Source: Flavobacterium limicola (GTDB lineage: Bacteria; Bacteroidota; Bacteroidia; Flavobacteriales; Flavobacteriaceae). Taken from it: DNA of 64,000 nt. The notes under the pieces are model-generated. The model was not told the DNA's origin, searched no databases, and worked only from the letters and a program-made list of their open reading frames with translations. The stretch lies in the NCBI RefSeq assembly GCF_003634755.1, contig NZ_RBXA01000004.1:124001-188000 (forward strand). The letters run 5' to 3'. Both the position numbers and the translations under genes were made by a program. Shown piece by piece: positions 23,151-31,290 of the stretch (position 1 is the first letter of the stretch; each line of letters starts with the position of its first letter).

Positions 23151-25418
23151 ATGAAAAAAAAATTCTTCAAAGCTTCAGCCTATTTAGCTTTATTTTTCGG
23201 AGTCACATCGCTACAGGCACAACAAAATCCAGTTGCTGTCCCATCAAACAAGTTAATCTCAAAGTATAATTATCATGATACTTTTGGCCCTAATTTCTAT
23301 ACTAAAAACGGGACTGATTCGCATTCAGCAAGTGGTCAACCCGGAGCAAAGTACTGGCAAAACAGGGCTGACTACCAATTGACTGCTGTATTAAATGAAA
23401 AAAACAATGAAATCATTGGTTCCGAAATTTTAACGTACACCAATAATAGTCCTGATAAAATTTCATTTTTATGGATGAATGTCGATCAAAATTTATTTAA
23501 AAATGATTCTCGTGGGAAAGCTATAATCCCAATAACTGGTAGTCGCAATGGAGACAAAGGACAAGTTTTTGACGGTGGCCATAAAATAAAATCGATCAAA
23601 ATAGTTACTGGTAAAAATGGAAAAACTGTTGAAACTGAAGCTAAATTTCAAATAATCGATACGCGAATGCAAGTTTTTCTTCCTCAGGATTTGAATCCAA
23701 ACGGAGGAAGTATTAAACTTAAAATTGATTTTTCATTTATTTCTCCAGACTTTGGTTCAGACAGAATGGGCGTTTTACAAACTAAAAACGGCAAAATATT
23801 TACCATGGCGCAATGGTATCCAAGAATGTGTGTTTATGATGATGTAAAAGGTTGGAATACCTTGCCTTATTTAGGCGCAGGTGAATTCTATCTTGAGTTT
23901 GGTGACTTTGATATCAACATCACTGCTCCAGCAAATCATATCGTAGTTAGCTCCGGTGAATTAATGAATCCTTCTGAGGTATACACCGCTGAACAACAAA
24001 AACGTTGGACAACAGCTTCAAAAAGTGACAAAACAGTAATAATTCGTTCTGCAGAAGAAGTAACGAATATTGCTTCAAGACCTACCGGAAAATCCACATT
24101 GAACTGGCATTTTAAAATAAAAAATGCTCGTGATGTTTCCTGGGCATCTTCAGCAGCATTTATCATTGATGCCGCAAAAATCAATTTGCCAAATGGTAAA
24201 AAATCATTAGCCATTTCAGCATATCCTGTGGAAAGCGCGGGTCAAGATGCTTGGAGCCGTGCAACGGAATACACAAAATCATCTGTTGAAAATTATTCTA
24301 AAAGATGGTTCGAATATCCTTATCCTGCAGCAACCAATGTAGCTGGAAACCAAGGCGGAATGGAATATCCAGCAATTGTTTTTTGTGATTGGCAATCAAA
24401 AGACAGAGAGTTATGGAGAGTTACGGATCATGAATTTGGGCATGGGTGGTTTCCCATGATTGTGGGCTCTAACGAACGCTTATTTGCTTGGATGGACGAA
24501 GGATTTAATACTTTTATCAACTCACTGAGCGCCGAGGATTTTAACAACGGAGAATACAAATCGAAACCAAAAGACATGCAAAGAATGTCTAAAAGATTCA
24601 CCAATCCGAAATTAGAACCCATTATGACCGCTCCTGACGGGATGAAAGAGGGCAGTTTAGGATTATTAGCTTATGAAAAACCATCATCAGGATTAATTAT
24701 GTTGCGTGAGCAAGTGCTAGGCAAAGAACGTTTTGATAAAGCCTTTAGAGTGTATACGGAACGTTGGGCTTTTAAACATCCAACGCCTGATGATTTTTTC
24801 AGAACTATGGAAAATGTTTCCGGAGAAGATTTAAATTGGTTTTGGAGATCATGGTTTGTAAACAATTGGAGTTTAGATCAAGGGATTACGAAAATCAAAT
24901 ATTTAAAAAATGACCCGAAATTAGGAGCACTTATTTATATTGAAAATTTGGAAAAAATGGCTATGCCTGTGGTATTAGAAATTAAAACCAAAAGCGGAAT
25001 TACTAACCGTGTACAACTCCCTGTAGAAATCTGGCAACGCAATACGAATTGGGTATTTAGAAATGCTTCAACGGAAGAGATTGAATCGATTACTATAGAT
25101 CCAGACCACGCTTTCCCTGATATTAATCCTGCAAATAACGTTTGGAGTTCAGACAAAAGTGAATTGGAAAAAGCAGTAATTTTAGATAGCTATCTTGGTA
25201 GTTTTTCCAGCAAACAAATTCCGGTAGAAATTATTTTAACGGAGGATAATGGAAATCTTACAGCAAATGCAACAGGACAACCGACACTTACTTTTGACTC
25301 AATCAGTAAAGACAAATTTAGTTTTGAACCAGCAGGAATTGAAATTCATTTCAATGAGGCTAAAAATGAATTTACATTTAAAGTAAATGGTCAAGAATTC
25401 TTGTTTACCAAGGTATAA
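23151..25418 (+). CDS. M1-family metallopeptidase (gluzincin), secreted
   Basis: From the ATG at 23151, which opens a signal peptide ([17 protein letters not shown]...LQAQ), the product has 755 residues; a GTG at 23100 would only add a non-signal extension. The zinc site is HEFGH (His427, Glu428, His431) with the third ligand Glu450 18 residues on, as required for M1 enzymes. The exopeptidase motif GAMEN appears as GGMEYPAIV. The C-terminal part (after about 580) carries a beta domain. M1 enzymes are usually aminopeptidases that take single residues from peptide N-termini; export makes a periplasmic peptide-scavenging role likely. The spacer before the gene is AT-rich with no clear promoter box. 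Confidence 0.92.
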   Translation: MKKKFFKASAYLALFFGVTSLQAQQNPVAVPSNKLISKYNYHDTFGPNFYTKNGTDSHSASGQPGAKYWQNRADYQLTAVLNEKNNEIIGSEILTYTNNSPDKISFLWMNVDQNLFKNDSRGKAIIPITGSRNGDKGQVFDGGHKIKSIKIVTGKNGKTVETEAKFQIIDTRMQVFLPQDLNPNGGSIKLKIDFSFISPDFGSDRMGVLQTKNGKIFTMAQWYPRMCVYDDVKGWNTLPYLGAGEFYLEFGDFDINITAPANHIVVSSGELMNPSEVYTAEQQKRWTTASKSDKTVIIRSAEEVTNIASRPTGKSTLNWHFKIKNARDVSWASSAAFIIDAAKINLPNGKKSLAISAYPVESAGQDAWSRATEYTKSSVENYSKRWFEYPYPAATNVAGNQGGMEYPAIVFCDWQSKDRELWRVTDHEFGHGWFPMIVGSNERLFAWMDEGFNTFINSLSAEDFNNGEYKSKPKDMQRMSKRFTNPKLEPIMTAPDGMKEGSLGLLAYEKPSSGLIMLREQVLGKERFDKAFRVYTERWAFKHPTPDDFFRTMENVSGEDLNWFWRSWFVNNWSLDQGITKIKYLKNDPKLGALIYIENLEKMAMPVVLEIKTKSGITNRVQLPVEIWQRNTNWVFRNASTEEIESITIDPDHAFPDINPANNVWSSDKSELEKAVILDSYLGSFSSKQIPVEIILTEDNGNLTANATGQPTLTFDSISKDKFSFEPAGIEIHFNEAKNEFTFKVNGQEFLFTKV

Positions 25419-25471
25419 AGAAAATACGTTAAGAAAGAAGTTGTCCATAAATAAAATCATTTTACTAAAAT

Positions 25472-25506
25472 AAAGAAATCATCCATCACAAGTGGATGAT
25501 TTCTTT
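25472..25506 (+). terminator. Strong terminator hairpin after the M1 peptidase gene
   Basis: Perfect 14-bp stem AAAGAAATCATCCA/TGGATGATTTCTTT with a seven-base loop. Its 3' end touches the -7 box of the next gene (25506-25513). Confidence 0.8.
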
Positions 25507-25513
25507 ATATTTG
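25506..25513 (+). promoter_or_regulatory. -7 box (TATATTTG) of the second GIN gene
   Basis: TATATTTG followed by T, 17 nt before the ATG and directly joined to the terminator stem upstream. The -33 region would lie inside the hairpin and shows no TTG. Confidence 0.4.
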
Positions 25514-25530
25514 TGTAGACTCTAATCCAA

Positions 25531-26370
25531 ATGACTATGAAAAAATATACAGTAATACTCCTACTCCTTTTATCAACTACATTAAGTTTCGCACAGAAAA
25601 AGGAAAAAGTCAAAGGTTCAAAAACAGTTACTGTTGAGCTAAGAGAAATTGGTCCTTTCGAAAGTCTTGAAATAGAGGACAATCTTGAAGTATATTTAGA
25701 AAGAGGTGATAAAAACGAAATCAAAATTGAAGCCGACGAAAATCTTCAAGACCTTATTACTTTAGATTTAAAGGATAAAACACTTCGCATTTACACCTCA
25801 AAACATGCAGTCAATTATAAAAAACTGATTATAAGAGTAACCTATACCAATGATTTAAATCTGGTAACTTCAAAAAATGAAACGACAATAAACGCAATAC
25901 AAGAGATTTTATTAGAGAACATAACCTTTAAATCTCATGATTATTCCCAACTTTTTTTGAATGTCAATGCGAAAAACTTCATACTACAGGCTGATGACAA
26001 ATCAAAAACGGAACTTAATTTAAAGTCCGAAAACACAAGTATAGAAATGAGTAAAAATGCTACACTTAAAGCTTTAGTCAGTACAATAGATTTGAAAGTG
26101 GATTTGTACCAAAAAGCTACTGCAACTATCGAAGGTACTGCAACTAATGCTATAATACGATTGGACAACAACTCGGAATTAACAGGGAATAAATTAACTA
26201 TAAAAAATATTGATGTTACCGCAGAAAGTTATTCCAATTGCAGTGTAAATGCGACAACAACAGTCATTATAGACGCTGCAAATAAATCAGAAATCCAACT
26301 TGTGGGCGCCCCAAAAATTGAAATCAGAAGATTTGCCGATGAAGCAAAATTGATAAAAAAGTTGAAATAA
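25531..26370 (+). CDS. GIN-domain (DUF2807) secreted protein
   Basis: 279 residues from ATG 25531 (a second ATG at 25537 would work as well). The signal peptide MTMKKYTVILLLLLSTTLSFAQ is cut after AQ; unlike the 22184 protein there is no lipobox. The head domain is diagnostic: IGPFESLEIEDNLEVYLERGDKNEIKIEADENLQDLITL. The later part is a beta helix with many Asn/Thr, but the SSG ladder of its paralogue is missing. Function is unknown. It stands alone between a strong terminator and the convergent trxB gene. Confidence 0.85.
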   Translation: MTMKKYTVILLLLLSTTLSFAQKKEKVKGSKTVTVELREIGPFESLEIEDNLEVYLERGDKNEIKIEADENLQDLITLDLKDKTLRIYTSKHAVNYKKLIIRVTYTNDLNLVTSKNETTINAIQEILLENITFKSHDYSQLFLNVNAKNFILQADDKSKTELNLKSENTSIEMSKNATLKALVSTIDLKVDLYQKATATIEGTATNAIIRLDNNSELTGNKLTIKNIDVTAESYSNCSVNATTTVIIDAANKSEIQLVGAPKIEIRRFADEAKLIKKLK

Positions 26371-26426
26371 TCCTATCCCTGACTCTCGGGTAGGGAAAAA
26401 AACTGGATTGATACTGTATAATAAGG

Positions 26427-26466
26427 AACAAAAAGTCCCACTTGCCAAAGCAACTGGGACTTTTTT
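26427..26466. terminator. Bidirectional terminator between GIN gene and trxB
   Basis: Arms AAAAAGTCCCA and TGGGACTTTTT with a further inner pairing, A-rich before and T-rich after, between converging genes. Confidence 0.85.
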
Positions 26467-26490
26467 TATATTGAAATTTTCTAACTAAGA

Positions 26491-27438
26491 TTATTCTTTA
26501 GCAGCCAAATATCTTTCGGCATCAAGAGCGGCCATACAACCTGTTCCAGCTGCTGTTATCGCTTGACGATACACATGATCCGCAGCATCACCCGCTACAA
26601 AAACGCCATCAACATTGGTCTTTGAAGTTCCTGGAGTATTGATAATATATCCTGTTTCGTCTAATGTGATATACTCTTTGAAAATATCTGTATTGGGTTT
26701 GTGACCAATAGCCACGAAGAAACCAGTTGCAGGAATATCAAAAACTTCATTAGTAGTTTTATTTAAAGCCTTTACCCCAGTAACCACTTGTTCGTCCCCT
26801 AATACTTCAACAGTATCGTGATTCATCAATATAGTAATATTCTCTGTTTTGCGAACGCGCTCTTCCATGATCTTAGAAGCTCTGAATTTTTCGCTACGCA
26901 CTAGCATTGTTACTTTTTTACAAAGTTTGGATAAATAGTGTGCTTCTTCACAAGCTGAATCTCCAGCCCCAACAATTACGACTTCTTGATTTCTATAGAA
27001 AAAACCGTCACAAACAGCACATGCTGATACACCACCACCCATTTTTAAATAATGTTGTTCTGATGGCATCCCTAAATATTTAGCCGATGCTCCGGTAGAA
27101 ATAATTACAGTTTCACAATGCAATTCTTTAGTATCATTGATCCATACTTTATGGATATCCCCCGAAAAATCCACTTTAGTAGCCCAACCATCACGCACGT
27201 CAGTTCCAAAACGTTGTGCTTGTGCTTGTAACCCCACCATCATTTCTGGACCAGTTATTCCCTCTGGATTACCAGGCCAGTTTTCTACTTCATTAGTAGT
27301 TGTTAGCTGCCCACCAGGCTGCATTCCTTGGTATAAAACAGGATTCATGTTTGCTCTAGCGGCATATATTGCTGCAGTATAACCTGCTGGACCAGAACCT
27401 ATAATAAGACATTTAATTTTTTCGATTGTATCAGACAT
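26491..27438 (-). CDS. trxB: Thioredoxin reductase
   Basis: 315 residues, the size of low-Mr bacterial thioredoxin reductases. FAD-binding GSGPAGYTAAIYAARA lies at 14-29, the redox pair is CAVCDG with Cys140 and Cys143, the NADPH fold GAGDSACEEA follows, and the second FAD motif is GVFVAGDAADHVYRQAITAAGTGCMAALDAERYL near the end. The enzyme reduces thioredoxin with NADPH in the cytoplasm. A minus-strand TATTTTTG box (27469-27476) lies 31 nt before the ATG; tRNA-Pro is upstream with its own terminator. Confidence 0.96.
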   Translation of the reverse strand: MSDTIEKIKCLIIGSGPAGYTAAIYAARANMNPVLYQGMQPGGQLTTTNEVENWPGNPEGITGPEMMVGLQAQAQRFGTDVRDGWATKVDFSGDIHKVWINDTKELHCETVIISTGASAKYLGMPSEQHYLKMGGGVSACAVCDGFFYRNQEVVIVGAGDSACEEAHYLSKLCKKVTMLVRSEKFRASKIMEERVRKTENITILMNHDTVEVLGDEQVVTGVKALNKTTNEVFDIPATGFFVAIGHKPNTDIFKEYITLDETGYIINTPGTSKTNVDGVFVAGDAADHVYRQAITAAGTGCMAALDAERYLAAKE

Positions 27439-27468
27439 AACAAGTGTGGATTATAATTTTTAACAGTG

Positions 27469-27476
27469 CAAAAATA
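27469..27476 (-). promoter_or_regulatory. -7 box (TATTTTTG) of trxB
   Basis: Minus strand TATTTTTG followed by C, 31 nt before the ATG. No TTG at -33 was found. Confidence 0.4.
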
Positions 27477-27532
27477 AGATATAATTAATGTATTACAGAA
27501 CCTGAATAATCAGTTTTTGTTATTCTACAATA

Positions 27533-27567
27533 AAAAAATCCCTTCTGTAGATACAGAAAGGATTTTT
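27533..27567 (-). terminator. Terminator of tRNA-Pro
   Basis: Arms AAAAATCC.TTCTG and CAGAA.GGATTTTT with one mismatch, directly after the tRNA 3' end on the minus strand and ending in a T run. Confidence 0.8.
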
Positions 27568-27568
27568 G

Positions 27569-27643
27569 TCGGGGTGGCAGGATTCGAACCTGCGGCCTCC
27601 TGCTCCCAAAGCAGGCGCGATAACCGAGCTACGCTACACCCCG
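27569..27643 (-). tRNA. tRNA-Pro (anticodon TGG), CCA not encoded
   Basis: Minus strand cloverleaf: acceptor arms CGGGGTG/CACCCCG, D-arm GCTC paired with GCGC-type end, anticodon stem CCTGC/GCAGG around loop TTTGGGA with anticodon TGG, T-arm GCAGG/CCTGC with loop TTCGAAT, discriminator A. The next bases are CAAAAA, so CCA must be added by the nucleotidyltransferase, in contrast to tRNA-Met in this window. Confidence 0.93.
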
Positions 27644-27653
27644 TAAGCGGGTG

Positions 27654-27683
27654 CAAATATAGTACTATTTTTGGCTTATGCAA
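27654..27683 (-). promoter_or_regulatory. Consensus promoter of tRNA-Pro
   Basis: Minus strand TTG at 27683-27681, 19 bp, TATATTTG at 27661-27654 followed by C; 11 nt before the tRNA 5' end. Confidence 0.8.
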
Positions 27684-27780
27684 AAATATTGCAGAAATAA
27701 GAACTAAATTTATTTCTTGCGAAAATAACTTCAGAAATTTAAATTAATTTACTTTTCAAAGCATTATTCAACTACAACTC

Positions 27781-27930
27781 CCCTAGCCCAGATGGCAGTG
27801 AAAAGCTTCACCGAGCTGCTCCCGATTTTTTCTTGACAGAAAAGAGCGACCAAAGGAAGCTCCTTTTATGGCTTTAGAAAAAACTGGGAGCAGCTCAAGA
27901 ACTTGAAGCGCACAGCTGGAATAGCTCCTA
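27781..27930. repeat. Structured interspersed intergenic element
   Basis: A long stem-loop: the arm at 27813-27833 (starting GAGCTGCTCCC) pairs with 27876-27896 (ending GGGAGCAGCTC) with 19 of 21 positions matching. Flanking ends CCCTAGCCCAGATGGCAGTG and GCGCACAGCTGGAATAGCTC belong, from memory, to a repeat family frequent between genes in Flavobacterium. It is much richer in G and C than the DNA around it. It lies between tRNA-Pro and parA, with no frame inside. Confidence 0.6.
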
Positions 27931-28061
27931 TGCAATAGAATCCATTTTAAAAATGAGAATTGTCAAACTGCCACTAATCAGTCTTTAACAAATGTTAACA
28001 AAATAGATTTTCAAAAACCATAAATAATTGTATTTTTACGGTTCAAAATTTAGAAAAATAA

Positions 28062-28826
28062 ATGGGCAAAATCATCGCGATTGCTAATCAAAAAGGTGGA
28101 GTTGGTAAGACTACAACGTCAGTAAATCTTGCTGCTTCATTAGGGGTTTTAGAAAAAAAAGTATTATTAATCGATGCCGATCCTCAGGCAAATGCCACCT
28201 CTGGCTTGGGAATTGATGTTGAAACTATCGAAATAGGAACCTATCAAATTCTCGAACATAGTCACACTCCAAAAGAGGCTGTCATAAAATGTTCTGCACC
28301 AAATGTTGATGTTATTCCATCGCATATTGATCTTGTTGCCATAGAAATCGAATTGGTTGATAAGGAAAACAGAGAATATATGCTCAAAAAAGCATTGGAA
28401 AGTATCAAAGATGAATACGACTTCATTATAATCGACTGCGCTCCTTCACTTGGTCTACTTACATTGAATGCTTTGACTGCCGCTGATTCCGTAATTATTC
28501 CTATTCAATGTGAGTATTTTGCATTAGAAGGTTTAGGGAAATTATTAAATACAATAAAGAGTATCCAAAAAATTCACAATCCTGATTTAGACATTGAAGG
28601 ATTATTATTAACCATGTTTGATTCCAGACTGCGTTTATCAAACCAGGTTGTTGAGGAAGTTCAAAAACACTTCAACGATATGGTTTTTGATACCATTATC
28701 CAACGAAATGTGAAGTTAAGTGAAGCACCAAGTTTTGGTGAAAGTATCATTAATTATGATGCTACAAGCAAAGGAGCAATCAACTACTTGCATCTCGCTC
28801 AAGAAATTATAAAGAAAAATAGCTAA
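28062..28826 (+). CDS. parA: Chromosome partitioning ATPase ParA (Soj)
   Basis: 254 residues. The deviant Walker A box KGGVGKTTT (11-19) with preceding IAIANQ, the Walker A' region LLIDADPQANATSGLG (about 36-51) and the Walker B strand DFIIIDCAPSLGLLTLNAL identify a chromosomal ParA of the Soj type. It uses ATP to move ParB-bound origin regions apart along the nucleoid. ParB follows after seven bases, then DUF5683, a small membrane gene, dapB, lepB and wbqC, the order usual in Bacteroidetes. A parS site was not found in the window by eye. Confidence 0.95.
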   Translation: MGKIIAIANQKGGVGKTTTSVNLAASLGVLEKKVLLIDADPQANATSGLGIDVETIEIGTYQILEHSHTPKEAVIKCSAPNVDVIPSHIDLVAIEIELVDKENREYMLKKALESIKDEYDFIIIDCAPSLGLLTLNALTAADSVIIPIQCEYFALEGLGKLLNTIKSIQKIHNPDLDIEGLLLTMFDSRLRLSNQVVEEVQKHFNDMVFDTIIQRNVKLSEAPSFGESIINYDATSKGAINYLHLAQEIIKKNS

Positions 28827-28833
28827 ATTAGTT

Positions 28834-29733
28834 ATGGCACAAGCAATAAAAAAACAAGCCTTAGGAAGAGGATTATCGGCATTATTAAAAGATCCGGAAA
28901 ACGACATTAAATCAGTTAATGATAAAAATGCGGATAAAGTTGTAGGAAATATTATTGAGCTTGAAATAAATGCGATTGAAATAAATCCGTTCCAACCAAG
29001 AAGCAATTTCAATGAAGAATCATTGAGAGAATTAGCTACTTCAATTAAAGAATTAGGAGTAATTCAACCCATTACAGTACGTAAATTAGATTTCAATAAA
29101 TACCAATTAATTTCCGGGGAGCGTCGTCTTCGTGCGTCGACTCTTGTAGGATTGACAACTGTTCCCGCTTACATTCGTATCGCAAATGATAACGAGTCAC
29201 TGGTTATGGCCTTGGTTGAAAATATTCAGCGTCATGATTTAGATCCAATTGAAATTGCACTTTCGTACCAACGCTTGATTGACGAAATTCAATTGACACA
29301 GGAACAAATGAGTGAGCGTGTAGGAAAAAAACGTTCTACGATTGCCAATTATTTGAGACTTTTAAAACTGGATCCAATTATCCAAACCGGTATTCGTGAT
29401 GGCTTCATCAGTATGGGTCATGGTCGTGCAATAATAAATGTTGAAGACTTAGATATTCAAACCGATATTTATCAAAAAATCGTTAGTCAAAACCTATCCG
29501 TTCGTGATACCGAAGCATTGGTAAAAAACTACCAGGAAAGCTTAAAACCTAAACCTGCGGGTAAACCAAAAGCGGCATCGTTTGAAGTTGCAGATGCTCA
29601 GAAAAGCACTTTTACAAATTATTTCGGAACTAAAGTTGATGTAAAAGTAGCCGGAAACGGTAAGGGGAAAATCACTATTCCATTCCACTCTGAAGAAGAT
29701 TTCAACAGAATCATTAAACTAATAAACGGATAG
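28834..29733 (+). CDS. parB: Chromosome partitioning protein ParB (Spo0J)
   Basis: 299 residues. The ParA-stimulating N-terminus is KKQALGRGLSALLKD. The CTPase/clamp domain holds INPFQPRSNFNEESLRELATSIKELGVIQPITVRK, LISGERRLRAS (GERR box) and LVENIQRHDLDPIEIA. The helix-turn-helix for parS follows (EQMSERVGKKRSTIANYLRLL), then GHGRAIINV and a C-terminal dimer domain. ParB loads at parS near the origin as a CTP-dependent clamp. The stop overlaps the GTG of the next gene by one base. Confidence 0.95.
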   Translation: MAQAIKKQALGRGLSALLKDPENDIKSVNDKNADKVVGNIIELEINAIEINPFQPRSNFNEESLRELATSIKELGVIQPITVRKLDFNKYQLISGERRLRASTLVGLTTVPAYIRIANDNESLVMALVENIQRHDLDPIEIALSYQRLIDEIQLTQEQMSERVGKKRSTIANYLRLLKLDPIIQTGIRDGFISMGHGRAIINVEDLDIQTDIYQKIVSQNLSVRDTEALVKNYQESLKPKPAGKPKAASFEVADAQKSTFTNYFGTKVDVKVAGNGKGKITIPFHSEEDFNRIIKLING

Positions 29734-30293
29734 TGTACAAAATCATTTTCATCGGTCTGTTCCTTTTTATTTTAGGAAACAATACTATTTTTGGGCAATC
29801 GAAAACAGAGGCGGTGCTGATAGCTAAAGATACTTTGAAATCGAATGATATTGATCCGCTAACGCCGGCAAAAGCTGCTTTTTATTCGGCAGTTTTACCG
29901 GGACTGGGTCAAGCTTACAATAAGAAATACTGGAAGATACCGCTCGTGTATGGTGCCTTGGGAACAAGTATTTATTTTTATATCGATAATAATAAAAAAT
30001 ACCATCAATACAGAGACGCTTACAAAAGTAGACTGGAAGGCTACACCACTGATGACTTAGCTTTCCTGGACAACAACCGTTTGATTGCAGGACAGAAATT
30101 TTACCAACGCAACCGCGATTTATCCGCTTTAATTACAGTAGCATTTTACGCTTTGAATATTCTAGACGCCAATGTAGATGCTGCTTTAATTCAATTTAAT
30201 GTGGATGAAAACTTATCTGTAAGACCTGTTCTTTATCCAAATGATGTAACATTAAAGACTAATGTAGGACTAACTTTTAATTATAGTTTCTAG
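29733..30293 (+). CDS. DUF5683 membrane-associated protein
   Basis: 186 residues beginning with a GTG that overlaps the parB stop (TAGTG). MYKIIFIGLFLFILGNNTIFGQ is a signal peptide. The DUF5683 body has PAKAAFYSAVLPGLGQAYNKKYWKIPLVYGALGTSIYFYIDNNKKYHQYRDAYKSR, i.e. a glycine-rich membrane hairpin of the TM2-like type, and a second hydrophobic stretch LSALITVAFYALNILDANVDA. Function is unknown, but it is constantly found between parB and dapB in Bacteroidetes, which suggests only shared transcription. Confidence 0.88.
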   Translation: MYKIIFIGLFLFILGNNTIFGQSKTEAVLIAKDTLKSNDIDPLTPAKAAFYSAVLPGLGQAYNKKYWKIPLVYGALGTSIYFYIDNNKKYHQYRDAYKSRLEGYTTDDLAFLDNNRLIAGQKFYQRNRDLSALITVAFYALNILDANVDAALIQFNVDENLSVRPVLYPNDVTLKTNVGLTFNYSF

Positions 30294-30325
30294 TTTAAAA
30301 GATTAAATAAAGAAAACAAATCAGT

Positions 30326-30526
30326 ATGTCATTAATCAATAGAATTGGGAAGAAATATTTTTTTATTGGAACTACAATTTTATTACTAATCACTTTAGTA
30401 AATTATTCCGAAAATAAAACGTTCGATCCAATCCGAATGAACTCCTTCTTTTCAGGATTCATTGCGGGATTTTTAATAGCATTATTGCTTGCAGGTCTCG
30501 TTAATTATTCGAAATTTAAAAAATAA
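30326..30526 (+). CDS. Small two-helix membrane protein
   Basis: 66 residues with two hydrophobic segments, about 13-27 (FFIGTTILLLITLV) and 43-60 (FSGFIAGFLIALLLAGL), and basic ends (MSLINRIGKKY, NYSKFKK). No family is recognised. It lies 32 bases after the DUF5683 gene and four before dapB, on the same strand, so it is probably expressed with them; ATG 30326 is the only reasonable start. Confidence 0.65.
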   Translation: MSLINRIGKKYFFIGTTILLLITLVNYSENKTFDPIRMNSFFSGFIAGFLIALLLAGLVNYSKFKK

Positions 30527-30530
30527 ACAA

Positions 30531-31232
30531 ATGAAAATTGCGCTTTTAGGATACGGAAAAATGGGCCAGGTAATTGAAAGAATTGCGATGGAAAGAGGCC
30601 ATGAAATCGTTTTGAAAAAAGACGAGACTAATTCTTTTGAAGGTCTTTCAAATGCTGATGTGGCGATTGATTTCAGTGTTCCGACAGCAGCCGTGAGTAA
30701 TATCTCCAGTTGTTTTCATGCAAATGTCCCTGTAATTTCAGGTACAACTGGCTGGTTAGAACATTATGATGAAATAGCGACACTTTGCGCAGCAAAAAAC
30801 GGTGGATTTATCTCTAGTTCCAACTTTAGTTTAGGGGTAAATATTTTCTTTGAACTTAATGACTATTTAGCTAAAATAATGTCAAAATTTGACAGTTATA
30901 AAGTAGAAATGGAAGAAATTCATCATACCCAAAAACTGGATGCCCCAAGTGGCACTGCTATTTCATTAGCCAAAGGTATCATAGAAAATAGTTCATACAC
31001 CGATTGGACCATAGAAAACCCCGAACAAAACCAGATTCATATTGAATCCAAAAGGATTGGGACTGTGCCGGGCACTCATACCGTAACTTACAACTCTTCA
31101 GTAGATGCAATAGAAATTAAACATACGGCTCACAATCGAGAGGGTTTTGCTCTAGGAGCCATAATTGCAGCAGAATGGATTGTGGGTAAGCAAGGTATTT
31201 TCACAATGAAAGATGTTTTAAATTTAAAATAA
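30531..31232 (+). CDS. dapB: 4-hydroxy-tetrahydrodipicolinate reductase
   Basis: 233 residues from ATG 30531; the open frame reaches back to 30489, but those codons overlap the upstream gene and the Rossmann start MKIALLGYGKMGQVIE argues for 30531. The enzyme reduces HTPA to tetrahydrodipicolinate on the way to diaminopimelate and lysine. SGTTGW, the catalytic block EEIHHTQKLDAPSGTA and the C-terminal HTAHNREGFALGA are all present. The length is that of the short Bacteroidetes DapB. It is followed by lepB in the same direction. Confidence 0.93.
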   Translation: MKIALLGYGKMGQVIERIAMERGHEIVLKKDETNSFEGLSNADVAIDFSVPTAAVSNISSCFHANVPVISGTTGWLEHYDEIATLCAAKNGGFISSSNFSLGVNIFFELNDYLAKIMSKFDSYKVEMEEIHHTQKLDAPSGTAISLAKGIIENSSYTDWTIENPEQNQIHIESKRIGTVPGTHTVTYNSSVDAIEIKHTAHNREGFALGAIIAAEWIVGKQGIFTMKDVLNLK

Positions 31233-31290
31233 ACTTTATAAAGTTTAAGGTCCTATTAAAGTACTTTAACTTAACTCTAAACAAAAATTT

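Noticed and set aside
27517..27747. Open frame of 76 codons over tRNA-Pro
   Set aside because: The VAGFEPA-type peptide is the known false translation of a tRNA gene; the cloverleaf, promoter and terminator show that the DNA encodes tRNA-Pro.
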